Source: Selenihalanaerobacter shriftii (GTDB lineage: Bacteria > Bacillota > Halanaerobiia > Halobacteroidales > Acetohalobiaceae). From it: a DNA stretch of 56,021 nt. Below the pieces are notes generated by a model. The model was not told where the DNA came from and made no database searches. It saw only the letters and a list, made by a program, of their open reading frames with translations. The stretch spans positions 1 to 56,021 of the forward strand of contig NZ_FUWM01000021.1 in assembly GCF_900167185.1 (NCBI RefSeq). The letters run 5' to 3'. Below are positions 8,067 through 16,329 of this stretch, one piece after another (within the stretch, counting starts at the first letter, position 1; each line of letters opens with the position of its first letter). The translations under genes and the position numbers were made by a program.

Positions 8067-9527
8067 ATCTAATAATTTCTTAATTTCGTCTTTTAGCGCA
8101 TCTGACTCTGGACCAAATACAACTTGCACATTACCACCACCGGCATCCATTACTCCAGAGGCACCTAATTGTTTTAACCTATCTTGATCAACTTTGTCAC
8201 CATCTACTAAATTAGTCCTTAATCTAGTAATACATGCATCTATATCTTCAATATTCTCTGCGCCACCTAATGCTTCTAATACAGATGCCGCCTTACTATC
8301 TTCCTTTTCTTCTCCAGGGTTAGACATAACCCCTTCTAGAGCATCATCAGCTTGTCCTGAACTTCCCCGACCTGGAGTTTCAAAATTAAACCACTTAATA
8401 CCAAAGTAAAATACTACAAAATATAGTACTCCAATAATAGGACCAACTATTAGCCAAAACTTCCACGGGTTACCTGCATTACTGATCCCTAAAATATAAT
8501 CAATAAAACTAGCAGAAAATGTATATCCTAAACGAATTCCAAAAAAGTTAGTCAATAACCCAGCAAGAAATGCACCTATTACATGAAATACATAAAGAGC
8601 CGGTGCTACAAAGATAAATGAAAATTCAATCGGTTCTGTAATACCTGTTAAGAATGAAGTTATAGCAGCTGTAGACATGATTCCTGCCACTGCTTTTCTT
8701 TTGTCTGGTTTAGCTCGTAAAAACATAGCTAAACATGCAGCTGGTAGACCAAATAACATTATTGGATATTCAGCAGCCATAAACTTTCCAGCAGTTGGAT
8801 CACCAGCAAAATATCTAGCAGCTTCTCCTCTTAATACTTCACCAGATTCTGTTACAAAACGACCAAATTCATATAAAAATGGTGGATAATATACATGATG
8901 CAAGCCAACAGGAATTAAAGCTCTTTTACCTGCTGCATATAAAGCCGGTCCTAATGGAGATTGAATTGCCCAGCGAGCAAAATTGTTAATCTGGATTTGA
9001 ATCGGCGGCCAAATAAATGCTAATAATATACCAACTATAAAAGCGGCAAATGAAGTTAAGATTGGTACCAACCGTTTACCAGCAAAGAAACCTAAATATG
9101 GAGGTAGCTTAGTCTGATGATAACGTTTATACAATTCAGCTGCTACAAATCCAATAATAATTCCCCCAAATACACCTGTATTTATCTCTTCAATATTTCC
9201 ACCAGTCTTAGAAGCAATATCTATAATATCAGTTCCCATAACTCCAATTACTTTAGCTAAAACTGAATATCCTACTCCAGCAGCTAGTCCAGCTACAGCC
9301 TCACCAGCAAATCCAATAGCAACTCCTATAGCAAATATAAGCGGTAAATTCTCAAAGATAGATATTCCACCAGAAAACATTACTTGTCCAACTCCACCTA
9401 ATAGACCTGGATTTTCAGAAATTACCCGCCCAATGGCTACTAAAATTCCAGCTGCTGGTAGAACAGAAACAGGTAACATTAATGATTTTCCAACCTTTTG
9501 TAAATACCTAAATAAACTCTTCATCAT
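8064..9527 (-). CDS. ptsG: PTS EIIBC, glucose/amino-sugar family permease
   Basis: Imports and phosphorylates a sugar, probably glucose. The 487-residue protein has a multi-span EIIC domain (about residues 10-385, with GLHHVYYPPFLYEFG and the GITEPIEFSF substrate motif) followed by a linker and an EIIB domain with phosphorylated Cys432 (IDACITRLRTN). It has no EIIA domain; crr downstream supplies it. Glucose against glucosamine or GlcNAc cannot be settled by eye, but the co-transcribed general PTS genes and the GlcT-type antiterminator favour glucose. The start is the ATG pair at 9525-9527 behind AAAGGAGG. Confidence 0.93.
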   Translation of the reverse strand: MMKSLFRYLQKVGKSLMLPVSVLPAAGILVAIGRVISENPGLLGGVGQVMFSGGISIFENLPLIFAIGVAIGFAGEAVAGLAAGVGYSVLAKVIGVMGTDIIDIASKTGGNIEEINTGVFGGIIIGFVAAELYKRYHQTKLPPYLGFFAGKRLVPILTSFAAFIVGILLAFIWPPIQIQINNFARWAIQSPLGPALYAAGKRALIPVGLHHVYYPPFLYEFGRFVTESGEVLRGEAARYFAGDPTAGKFMAAEYPIMLFGLPAACLAMFLRAKPDKRKAVAGIMSTAAITSFLTGITEPIEFSFIFVAPALYVFHVIGAFLAGLLTNFFGIRLGYTFSASFIDYILGISNAGNPWKFWLIVGPIIGVLYFVVFYFGIKWFNFETPGRGSSGQADDALEGVMSNPGEEKEDSKAASVLEALGGAENIEDIDACITRLRTNLVDGDKVDQDRLKQLGASGVMDAGGGNVQVVFGPESDALKDEIKKLLD

Positions 9528-9545
9528 TAATTTCCTCCTTTAGTT

Positions 9546-10418
9546 TTAATTATATTCAACATTCTTCTTTAATCTTTGTAAATGTAAAGCAATGTAACCT
9601 ATTTCATCATCTGATACATCTAGATTTAATCTTTCTTTAATCATTAAAGCTAACTGCTCTGCCAATCTATATGATGAAATAAAGTCCTTTTTAATTTTAT
9701 CTAAAATAGGATTATGATTTGGTTCTCCTTCTTCAATCCTTCTTAAACCAAACCTTAAATGAGTAATTAATCGAGCATAATTTAAACTCTCCTTAGTCAA
9801 ATTAATAGCCAATTCCTGTTCAATTATATCTACCATTTCTTTAATTAAAGAAGTATGCTTAACAGTTTTAGAAACACCAAGATTATTTCTAGCTGCATGT
9901 AAATGTAAAGTTATAAAACTCACTTCTTCTATAGGTAATTTAATTTCTAATCTTTTTTCAATTAAGGCAGCTGCCTCTTTGGCTACACTATACTCTTTGG
10001 TATATAATGTTTGAATTTCAGTCTGAAAAGGATTTGAAATCTTCAAACCCTCATTTAAACGTTTAAGAGCAAATTGAATATGATCTGCTAAAGCGATATG
10101 AATATGTTCATCTAATTCATTATCTAATTTTTCACTAGCCATGACTATAATATCTTCAGTTACACCTATTACCTCTTCATCAACAGTTTCCACTAGTTTT
10201 TGATATTTATTCTTATTCTCTTCATCTATGGCTATAAAAGTCTTATTAATCCTAGAATCATCTGCTGATATTACATCACCTATTGAACTATTAAAGCCTA
10301 ATCCCTTTCCAATTACTATTATCTCTTCTTCACTATTAATACTAGCTAGTATTACATTATTATTTAGAATTTTCTCAATTCGGTAATTAGGATTTGAACT
10401 CTGATCAGAGCTTAACAT
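9546..10418 (-). CDS. glcT: BglG/GlcT-family transcription antiterminator
   Basis: An RNA-binding antiterminator of 290 residues. An N-terminal CAT domain (about 12-65, NYRIEKILNNNVILASI and GKGLGF) should bind the RAT hairpin upstream. It is followed by PRD1 (about 75-180) and PRD2 (about 185-290), whose paired histidines (for example LHLHAARNN, ITHLRFG, IALHLQRL) are the PTS phosphorylation targets. It is the first gene of the PTS operon and lies directly after its own RAT/terminator, so it should activate its own operon when sugar is being transported. The symbol is by role and position; LicT-type is the alternative. Confidence 0.9.
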   Translation of the reverse strand: MLSSDQSSNPNYRIEKILNNNVILASINSEEEIIVIGKGLGFNSSIGDVISADDSRINKTFIAIDEENKNKYQKLVETVDEEVIGVTEDIIVMASEKLDNELDEHIHIALADHIQFALKRLNEGLKISNPFQTEIQTLYTKEYSVAKEAAALIEKRLEIKLPIEEVSFITLHLHAARNNLGVSKTVKHTSLIKEMVDIIEQELAINLTKESLNYARLITHLRFGLRRIEEGEPNHNPILDKIKKDFISSYRLAEQLALMIKERLNLDVSDDEIGYIALHLQRLKKNVEYN

Positions 10419-10521
10419 CTATTCTGCCTCCTATATTATTCTCTATAATTCTATGTTTCCCGAATTAGATAAAATAAACTAATTAACATTTAAATTTAAC
10501 ATGGAAAAAGTAGGTGCAAAT

Positions 10522-10597
10522 AAAAAAACTAGGAAAGGGTACTGGCTATCTCCAAAGTTAGACCACTTCAAAGATATATAGTACCCCTTCCTAGTTA
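10522..10597 (-). terminator. Conditional terminator in the PTS operon leader
   Basis: Minus-strand arms AACTAGGAAGGGGTACT and AGTACCCTTTCCTAGTT form a strong 17-bp stem followed by seven T residues, about 100 bases before glcT. The first arm overlaps the 3' end of the RAT, so the two structures exclude each other. Confidence 0.9.
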
Positions 10598-10622
10598 ATG
10601 CCTGCTCATCAGTAACACACTA
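10590..10622 (-). promoter_or_regulatory. RAT (ribonucleic antiterminator) site for GlcT
   Basis: The minus-strand sequence GTGTTACTGATGAGCAGGCA followed by TTAACTAGG matches the RAT consensus bound by BglG-family proteins, in particular the TGTTACTG...AGCAGGCA core of glucose-type RATs. It overlaps the terminator's first arm. Confidence 0.88.
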
Positions 10623-10654
10623 GATGAAGAGTAAATTATTATTTTGTTATCTTT

Positions 10655-10683
10655 ATTATAAAACTTTTGACGATTTTTGTCAA
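10655..10683 (-). promoter_or_regulatory. Promoter of the PTS operon
   Basis: Perfect TTGACA (10678-10683) and TATAAT (10655-10660) with a 17-base spacer on the minus strand, about 30 bases before the RAT. Constitutive initiation fits control by antitermination. Confidence 0.92.
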
Positions 10684-10686
10684 GTT

Positions 10687-12003
10687 TTAAGAAAATTTGA
10701 TTACTTTTTCTTCTCTACCGGTCTCAGCATTGATATATATTTTATATTGATCCTTCTTAAGTTGACCAATAAATTCATAGCTTAATACATTTTTTCCTCT
10801 GTCATTTCTAATTACTACTAAATTATTTTTCTTTAAGTCTAGGCGTTGATTAACCCTCTTTTTAGCTTCTTCTAAACTTAATTCAGGTTTTAAATTAATA
10901 GCTATATTTCTATTAGATAAAAGCTGACGTCCATTAAACCCTATAATATCGCCATTATCTAAAGCGACCTTTACTCTAACTTCTTGTGGATAGATTAATA
11001 CATTTTTCATCTTTGGAACTAAATTCACTGTACCAATATCTCTCGTCATATCAACTCCTGTAATTACTAAATCATCATAATTATTTTGGTTAACAAAGTC
11101 TTGGGCAAACTTTTTAACTTGATTAGAATCTATCTCTGGATCATCATAATCTCTATTTTCTAAAAACCAAATTACTTCGCCTTGAATTCTACTAATATCA
11201 AAAATAATTTGATGTTTATTTAGATCTCCTGAATCAGCAGCTACAGTAATTATATTCTTGCTTTCAACTTGATTTTCAGCTAATTTAAAGTTAAAATTTC
11301 TACTTCTAGCCCCCAAAAAGTTTTGAGCTATATCTATGGCTTCATTATCCTCAATTTTTTCTTCTTTTACTTTTCCTAACTGCAATAAAAAGTCATCAAC
11401 TGACTTTTGTGTTAGTTTTAAGTCACCTTGAGTTAGATTTAACTTCTTATCTAAAATTTGTAGACTACTTAAGATTGAGTTACTATCTAAATCTTTTTCT
11501 TCTAAGATTATATGTCTTTGCTTTGACCATCTAAATTTTTCTTTTTCAATTTTGTTGTGAACATTTTCTAAATCAGTAGCTGTTACTTTAACCTGCTTAT
11601 GTAATTGATTAAGAGTATCCCAATCCTTGCTAGATAAGTTCTGATTTATATTTTCTTGAGATAACCTATATGTATAAGTCTCTAACTTAGCTAATAGATT
11701 CTTAAGTTCAACTAAAGATGCACCTGCAATCGGTAACTCTCCTAAATCTTCTTGAGCAGCAAAAGCATCTCGCCAGATATTATTTAACTTAACCAATCTA
11801 CGTTCATTAGATTTAGTTACTAAAGCAGTAGCTAATTCGCCTTCTAAAGAATTAAGATGAGTATTTAATTCTTGAAAAGCATTTCTATATTGATTCTCAG
11901 CTTGCAATTCCCATTGGGCTAAGATTCGGTTAGTTTTGAATCCCCAATACCCTACTACTGATAAAGTTATAACTAGAAATAAAATGAGAAAGTTACGTTT
12001 CAA
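10687..12003 (-). CDS. ypeB: Germination protein YpeB
   Basis: YpeB is the partner that localises and stabilises the cortex-lytic enzyme SleB in spores. The protein has an N-terminal membrane anchor (residues about 4-22), a long helical region, and C-terminal repeated PepSY-type modules (for example VKVALDNGDIIGFNGRQLL and the terminal YKIYINAETGREEKVIKF). I place the start at TTG 12001-12003, because GGAGG lies just upstream; a longer frame from ATG 12045 would translate that ribosome site and overlap sleB. That gives 438 residues. It follows sleB by 16 bases, the order usual in spore-formers. Confidence 0.9.
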   Translation of the reverse strand: MKRNFLILFLVITLSVVGYWGFKTNRILAQWELQAENQYRNAFQELNTHLNSLEGELATALVTKSNERRLVKLNNIWRDAFAAQEDLGELPIAGASLVELKNLLAKLETYTYRLSQENINQNLSSKDWDTLNQLHKQVKVTATDLENVHNKIEKEKFRWSKQRHIILEEKDLDSNSILSSLQILDKKLNLTQGDLKLTQKSVDDFLLQLGKVKEEKIEDNEAIDIAQNFLGARSRNFNFKLAENQVESKNIITVAADSGDLNKHQIIFDISRIQGEVIWFLENRDYDDPEIDSNQVKKFAQDFVNQNNYDDLVITGVDMTRDIGTVNLVPKMKNVLIYPQEVRVKVALDNGDIIGFNGRQLLSNRNIAINLKPELSLEEAKKRVNQRLDLKKNNLVVIRNDRGKNVLSYEFIGQLKKDQYKIYINAETGREEKVIKFS

Positions 12004-12019
12004 AAATATCCCTCCTTCC

Positions 12020-12502
12020 TTAACGAGCAAAAACGTGCTTACCAAGAGTTCTAATTGTGTCTCTAGAGAAAATCCAATTAGATGTTACTTTTACTGGGTT
12101 ATAATAATATACCGCTCCATAACTAGGATCCCATCCAGACATTGCATCCATAGTAGCTCTAACTGTTGTACTATTAGGAGTATGATTCCAAATTTGACCG
12201 TAAGCAACAGCTGTAAAAGCCCATGGTTGATATATCACCCCTGCTACTGTATTTGGAAACCTGGAATCTTGAACGCGATTCATGATTACAGCTCCTACTG
12301 CCACTTGACCTTGATACAGTTCTCCTCTAGCTTCAGCAGAAATAGTTCTTGCCATTAATCTAGTATCAGGAGCTAAACTCCAAAAGTCTGGTGCTTGTCT
12401 ATTCTGAGTAGGTTTTATTTGATTTCGTAATTGAGTAGTTAGTAACCATCCACCTATGACTAAGAAAAAAATCAAAATTACTATAACCTTCTTTTTTTTC
12501 AT
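12020..12502 (-). CDS. sleB: Spore cortex-lytic enzyme SleB (catalytic domain only)
   Basis: A cell-wall hydrolase of the SleB/Hydrolase_2 family that degrades muramic-delta-lactam peptidoglycan in the spore cortex at germination. The 160-residue protein has a membrane-anchor or signal segment (residues 5-22) and then the catalytic domain, with the likely catalytic Glu57 in ARTISAEARGE and the family signatures AVGAVIMNRVQ and YYYNPVK. Classical SleB also has an N-terminal peptidoglycan-binding repeat domain; this one lacks it, as many clostridial versions do. ATG follows GGAGGTGG. Paired with ypeB downstream, which supports the assignment. Confidence 0.92.
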   Translation of the reverse strand: MKKKKVIVILIFFLVIGGWLLTTQLRNQIKPTQNRQAPDFWSLAPDTRLMARTISAEARGELYQGQVAVGAVIMNRVQDSRFPNTVAGVIYQPWAFTAVAYGQIWNHTPNSTTVRATMDAMSGWDPSYGAVYYYNPVKVTSNWIFSRDTIRTLGKHVFAR

Positions 12503-12594
12503 TTCACCACCTCCACTTTTTTTAATTTTAATTCCTACTGTATATACTTTTTGCGATTTAATTTTTTTTATTCTTAAATCTCTATTTTTATTAA

Positions 12595-12632
12595 GAATAA
12601 AAAAAGCCTAGGCAGATATCTGCCTAGGCTTT
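12595..12632 (-). terminator. Terminator of the cold-shock gene
   Basis: AAAGCCTAGGCAGATATCTGCCTAGGCTTT is a perfect palindromic hairpin with a T-run on the minus strand, 46 bases after the csp stop. Confidence 0.93.
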
Positions 12633-12677
12633 GGATTCAATTTATTCTTTCAAGAAGTTCACTAACCAATTTATAGA

Positions 12678-12881
12678 TTATAATTTAGTTACGTTTTCAG
12701 CTTGAGGACCTTTTTCTCCCTCAACGATTCCAAATTCTACTTCTTGTCCATCTTCTAAAGCTTTGAATCCTTCTTCTTCGATTGCAGAGAAGTGTACAAA
12801 AATATCGTCTCCTTCTTCGCTCTCAATAAATCCATATCCTTTCTTAGCATCAAACCACTTTACTGTTCCAGTTAATGTCAC
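12678..12881 (-). CDS. cspA: Cold-shock domain protein (CspA family)
   Basis: A 67-residue single-stranded nucleic-acid-binding protein that acts as an RNA chaperone. Both RNA-binding motifs are intact (KGYGFIES and DIFVHFSAI), as is the [11 protein letters not shown] start. I choose GTG at 12879-12881: it lies 7-8 bases from GGAGG (12889-12893) and gives the canonical N-terminus [10 protein letters not shown], whereas an ATG 15 bases upstream would precede the ribosome site. It is monocistronic between its own promoter and terminator. The symbol denotes the family, not a particular paralogue. Confidence 0.95.
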   Translation of the reverse strand: MTLTGTVKWFDAKKGYGFIESEEGDDIFVHFSAIEEEGFKALEDGQEVEFGIVEGEKGPQAENVTKL

Positions 12882-12958
12882 TAAAAATCCCTCCATAAAA
12901 TTTAAAGATCATATTTTTCGCCAATATTTCTAGAAAACTATTGACCATTCCATAAAAT

Positions 12959-12987
12959 ATTGTAACATAGAATAGCTCTTATGTCCA
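12959..12987 (-). promoter_or_regulatory. Promoter of the cold-shock gene
   Basis: TGGACA (12982-12987), 17 bases, TACAAT (12959-12964) on the minus strand. The resulting 5' UTR is about 70 nt. Confidence 0.75.
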
Positions 12988-13035
12988 GAAAAATATAAAT
13001 AAATTATGTTATATAAATTCCATTAATAACTAAAA

Positions 13036-13218
13036 TTAACACTTACCTTTGCAGTTCTTTAATGTAAGATTTAAGCCTTTAGCTACTTCTCCAACTTTCA
13101 TTGGTTCTACTTCTAATTCTGAAGCAATCTCTTGAGCTACTTCACATTCTAGACTTCCTCTAACACTTCTCTCTTTTATCGCCCTCTTTATAACCTCTTG
13201 TTGATTTTTAGCATCCAT
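13036..13218 (-). CDS. Small conserved-looking protein of 60 residues, unknown
   Basis: I do not recognise it with certainty. The 60-residue product is acidic-to-neutral and helical, with two cysteines in its C-terminus (NCKGKC) and one at SLECEVAQEI. The middle part (ECEVAQEIASELEVEPMKVGEVAKGLNL) looks like a small helix-turn-helix or DNA-mimic fold. It starts with ATG behind AAGGAGG, but the spacing is about 14 bases, long for this genome; an in-frame stop just upstream excludes an earlier start. No operon partner is evident. Confidence 0.6.
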   Translation of the reverse strand: MDAKNQQEVIKRAIKERSVRGSLECEVAQEIASELEVEPMKVGEVAKGLNLTLKNCKGKC

Positions 13219-13337
13219 ATGATATATTCATTCCTCCTTGCTATTAGCATCCCTTTTAATTATTCTATTCTTCATCTTTTAACATTTACCTGCAAATTAA
13301 GTAAAAAAACACCAAAATGGTAGCTTTTTATAATTCT

Positions 13338-15704
13338 TTATCTACTTACATCACAGAATTCTATACCTATTCTACTATCAAGACTTTGACTCGCATACCT
13401 ATAATCCTCTTTTAATTTCTCTTCTGATATTCTTTTAACTGGTAGTTTTACAATGAATTCACTTCCTTTTCCATATTCACTCTCTACTCTAATCCCACCA
13501 TCATGCATTTCTACAAGTAATTTAACAATAGATAATCCAATTCCACTTCCTTCACTATTCCTTATAAGCGATTTATCTGCTTGTCCATATCTTTTAAATA
13601 TTACGTCTTGCTTTGCTTCTGGAATGCCTACCCCTGTATCTTTAACTGAAATCATAATATTTTCTTCTTGCTCTTTGATATTAACTGATATTATATCATC
13701 TTCATCTGTAAATTTAACAGCATTAGATAAGAGGTTTAACATGATTCTTTCAATATTAAATGGGTCACAAGCTATTACTCTTTTATTAACATCTATATTA
13801 AAATGTAATACCCTATCTTTATTCTCTATATAATCTTTAACTGAATCGACTATCTCTTTAATAACCTCTACTATATCATAATCCTGCAAATCTAATTCAA
13901 ATGAATTATTATTTATTTTATTAATATCTATTAAATTATTTACTAATCTTAAAACTCTATAACCATTTTGATTAATCATATTTAAATATCTATTAATCTG
14001 TTTACTTTCTTCTAAATCTGCCTTTTTATTCAAATATAAGTCCAACATCTTTAAGGCAGAAAATATAATGTTTAACGGTGTTTTTAATTCATGTGATAAA
14101 CTAGCAAAAAATTCAGTCTTCAATTCTTTACTTTTAAGTTCCGCCTTTAATAATTCTTTTTCAGTAATATCTATACCTGAACTAACCATTTCTTGAAAAC
14201 CACCATTCTTATCTCTTAAAATCGTATTATGCCAACTTATTTTTCGGAATTCACCTTCGTTAGTTATGATTTCACTTTCACAACATTTAATGGCCTCTGG
14301 ATTTTCATTTATCATTTCAGTAAATAGTGATCTTAATTTTAAATCTCCTTTTTTAACAAAATTATTAAACCAATCTTTACCTATAATTTCTTCTTGAGAA
14401 TATCCTAGGATTTCACATCCTTTTTTATTAATTAAAGTTACTTCTTTATCTTGATTTAAAACTAAAAATATGACCTCTGAAATATCAAAATATTTTTGTA
14501 ACTCTTTCTTTTTTTTATATAACTTTTCATTTGTTTCATTCAATCTGGTTACCCTATTATATAATCTATCTTGCATCTTATTAAGAGCTATTGCTAATTC
14601 TCCTATTTCATCATTAGAATTTACTTCTAATGATGAAATACTCAACTTATCATCACTAAAATTATTAGAAATATTCTGAGCAAAATTAGTAACTATAGTT
14701 AAAGGTTGTAAGCATTTATTAGTTAAAATTATATTAAGTATTATAATAGCAATTACAACTATAAGTATTATCCAAAATATTACTTTGGATATTTGATTTG
14801 AAATTTTCATCAACTCAGCCTTTTCAATTATTGATATAAATTTTAAATTAGTCTGAGGAGAAGTATATAGACTGATAAAATACCCCTTATTATTCATAAC
14901 TGTTTCAAAATTGGCTTTTTGCATTTCCTTTATATTATTTAATTCTTCAATTTCAAGGCTGCTGATATCCTGAAAGTTTAATTCTGGTCTTTTAGGATTT
15001 GCTAAAATAATTCCTTCATCAGTAGCTAGAATTATATATCCTGTGTCCTTAATTTTAATATCCTCTACTATCCTTACTAAACTATCTAGTTTAATATCCA
15101 TCCCTTGAACTCCTATAGTTTTTCCATGATCATTATCAATTGTTGTAGCTAAACTAATATTAAATGATTTGTTGAAAGACTGATAGTAAGGATCTGTTAT
15201 GATTACATCTTCTTTATTCTTTATAGCTTTTTTATAAAAAGGCTTTGTTTTGGGATTATAATTATTTACATTTACTTTTTTAGGCCACTGTATATAACTT
15301 CCATTTTTAGTTGTAATATATACATATGATAACTTAGAATGTGATTCAATGAAATTTTTAAATAGTCTATGAAGCTTTGGATTGGGACTAATCCTTTGTA
15401 ATGCCTGATTTGTTGATTTATTCACATAAGAAGTAGAAGTTTGCTGGTTAAGATTCTGAATAATAGGATTTGTTGCTAACATCTTACAGTCTTCTTTTAA
15501 AGTTTGAAGATATAGGTTAATCATATTATCAGCTTGTTCAATTTCATGAATAGTCTTTTTAATAAAATTATGTTTTATTATTTCTTTTGTTGTTTTTAAT
15601 TCTAAATAACTTATAGTAATTATAGCTATTGATAATAGTATTAAAAATAATATTATTAATTTATTCTTAATACTAGCTTGTATTTTATTGAAAACACCTT
15701 TCAT
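13338..15704 (-). CDS. Membrane sensor histidine kinase with extracellular sensor, HAMP and PAS domains
   Basis: A 788-residue sensor kinase. Order: TM1 (about 15-33), a large extracellular region of dCache type (about 35-300, with VYITTKNG, FYKKAIKNK and TGYIILATDEGIILANP), TM2 (about 308-328), HAMP (about 329-395), PAS (about 405-515), dimerisation domain with phosphoacceptor His538 (SLSHELKTPLN), and the ATPase domain with N (NLLSNAVKF), G1 (DTGVGIP) and G2 (GSGIGLS) boxes. ATG 15702-15704 is chosen because GGAGGTGA precedes it. There is no receiver domain and no adjacent response regulator, so it is an orphan. A probable cyclic-di-GMP riboswitch lies in its leader. Confidence 0.92.
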   Translation of the reverse strand: MKGVFNKIQASIKNKLIILFLILLSIAIITISYLELKTTKEIIKHNFIKKTIHEIEQADNMINLYLQTLKEDCKMLATNPIIQNLNQQTSTSYVNKSTNQALQRISPNPKLHRLFKNFIESHSKLSYVYITTKNGSYIQWPKKVNVNNYNPKTKPFYKKAIKNKEDVIITDPYYQSFNKSFNISLATTIDNDHGKTIGVQGMDIKLDSLVRIVEDIKIKDTGYIILATDEGIILANPKRPELNFQDISSLEIEELNNIKEMQKANFETVMNNKGYFISLYTSPQTNLKFISIIEKAELMKISNQISKVIFWIILIVVIAIIILNIILTNKCLQPLTIVTNFAQNISNNFSDDKLSISSLEVNSNDEIGELAIALNKMQDRLYNRVTRLNETNEKLYKKKKELQKYFDISEVIFLVLNQDKEVTLINKKGCEILGYSQEEIIGKDWFNNFVKKGDLKLRSLFTEMINENPEAIKCCESEIITNEGEFRKISWHNTILRDKNGGFQEMVSSGIDITEKELLKAELKSKELKTEFFASLSHELKTPLNIIFSALKMLDLYLNKKADLEESKQINRYLNMINQNGYRVLRLVNNLIDINKINNNSFELDLQDYDIVEVIKEIVDSVKDYIENKDRVLHFNIDVNKRVIACDPFNIERIMLNLLSNAVKFTDEDDIISVNIKEQEENIMISVKDTGVGIPEAKQDVIFKRYGQADKSLIRNSEGSGIGLSIVKLLVEMHDGGIRVESEYGKGSEFIVKLPVKRISEEKLKEDYRYASQSLDSRIGIEFCDVSR

Positions 15705-15733
15705 AAATTCACCTCCTTTTTTTATAAATAGAA

Positions 15734-15773
15734 TAAACCTTATTCCTCTTTTAGCATATCTAAGAGAAATAAG
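15734..15773 (-). terminator. Possible expression-platform hairpin of the riboswitch
   Basis: Minus-strand CCTTATTTCTCTT pairs with AAGAGGAATAAGG and is followed by a U-rich stretch (TTTATTCTATTTAT), then the GGAGG of the kinase gene. It fits an intrinsic terminator downstream of an aptamer, though the U tract is interrupted. Confidence 0.55.
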
Positions 15774-15814
15774 GCTTAATACTTCTAAAATAATCTTAAC
15801 ATCTTTAGAACCTA

Positions 15815-15910
15815 TTCCCTTCGACAAGTTAACAATCATAACAAAATCAAAGATCTTGCCTTAGATTTAACTCTTTGCGACCCTATCTTTCAATAGATGT
15901 GCCATTTTCG
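15815..15910 (-). ncRNA. Probable cyclic-di-GMP-I (GEMM-I) riboswitch
   Basis: On the minus strand the segment CTATTGAAAGATAGGGTCGC followed by AAAG matches the GEMM-I core (GAAA tetraloop closing P1b, then GGGACGCAAAG). It has GGCA upstream, TCTAAGG in the middle, and a GTTAACTTGTCGAAGGG 3' side. Two consensus positions differ (GTCGC for GACGC, GGCACAT for GGCAAAC). It lies 110 bases upstream of the kinase start with a hairpin between them. A structural covariance search would decide. Confidence 0.75.
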
Positions 15911-16024
15911 AGGATTAATATAATCTTTTAAAAACAATATTATATTTTAGTAATATTTTCCATATTACTTTATTTATATACTCTAACAGTAAATTCCTGC
16001 ATTTTTATCTAAATAATTGAATAA

Positions 16025-16327
16025 TCAAAATGTTATTTCCCAGAAAAAGACTCCAAAAATACTACTAACTACTATTAATAATAAATTGATTTCAAAAATA
16101 GCTAAACTGATTGCAACTATTCCACCAATAATTGCTGATTCTTTACTTCCAGTAGATGATAAAATTCCCGGAAAAATCAATGCACCTATGGCTGCAAACG
16201 GAATAAACTCTAAAAATCTCCGCAAAGAATTAGGTAACTCCATATCTTGTAATAAAACAATAGGTAACATCCGAGGGACATAAGTAACCACAGCCATACC
16301 AATTATTAAAACTATTAAATTTTCCAT
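16025..16327 (-). CDS. azlD: AzlD-family branched-chain amino acid transport subunit
   Basis: The small membrane partner of the AzlCD exporter for branched-chain amino acids and their analogues. At 100 residues it has the expected four hydrophobic segments and the family pattern VTYVPRMLPIVLL near the start and FLEFIPFAAIGALIFPGIL in the middle. ATG 16325-16327 follows AGGAGG, and it begins 3 bases after the azlC stop, so the two are co-translated. An open frame also exists on the opposite strand but lacks a ribosome site and protein-like composition. Confidence 0.9.
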   Translation of the reverse strand: MENLIVLIIGMAVVTYVPRMLPIVLLQDMELPNSLRRFLEFIPFAAIGALIFPGILSSTGSKESAIIGGIVAISLAIFEINLLLIVVSSIFGVFFWEITF

Positions 16328-16329
16328 TA

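Noticed and set aside
11936-12358. Plus-strand frame of 140 codons opposite sleB-ypeB
   Set aside because: It is antisense to two well-recognised genes, has no ribosome site, and its composition is unlike a protein.
15705-15839. N-terminal extension of the histidine kinase by 45 residues
   Set aside because: It would translate the GGAGGTGA ribosome site and part of the riboswitch leader; the downstream ATG fits much better.
16017-16283. Plus-strand frame opposite azlD
   Set aside because: AzlD on the minus strand has family motifs and a ribosome site; the opposite frame has neither.
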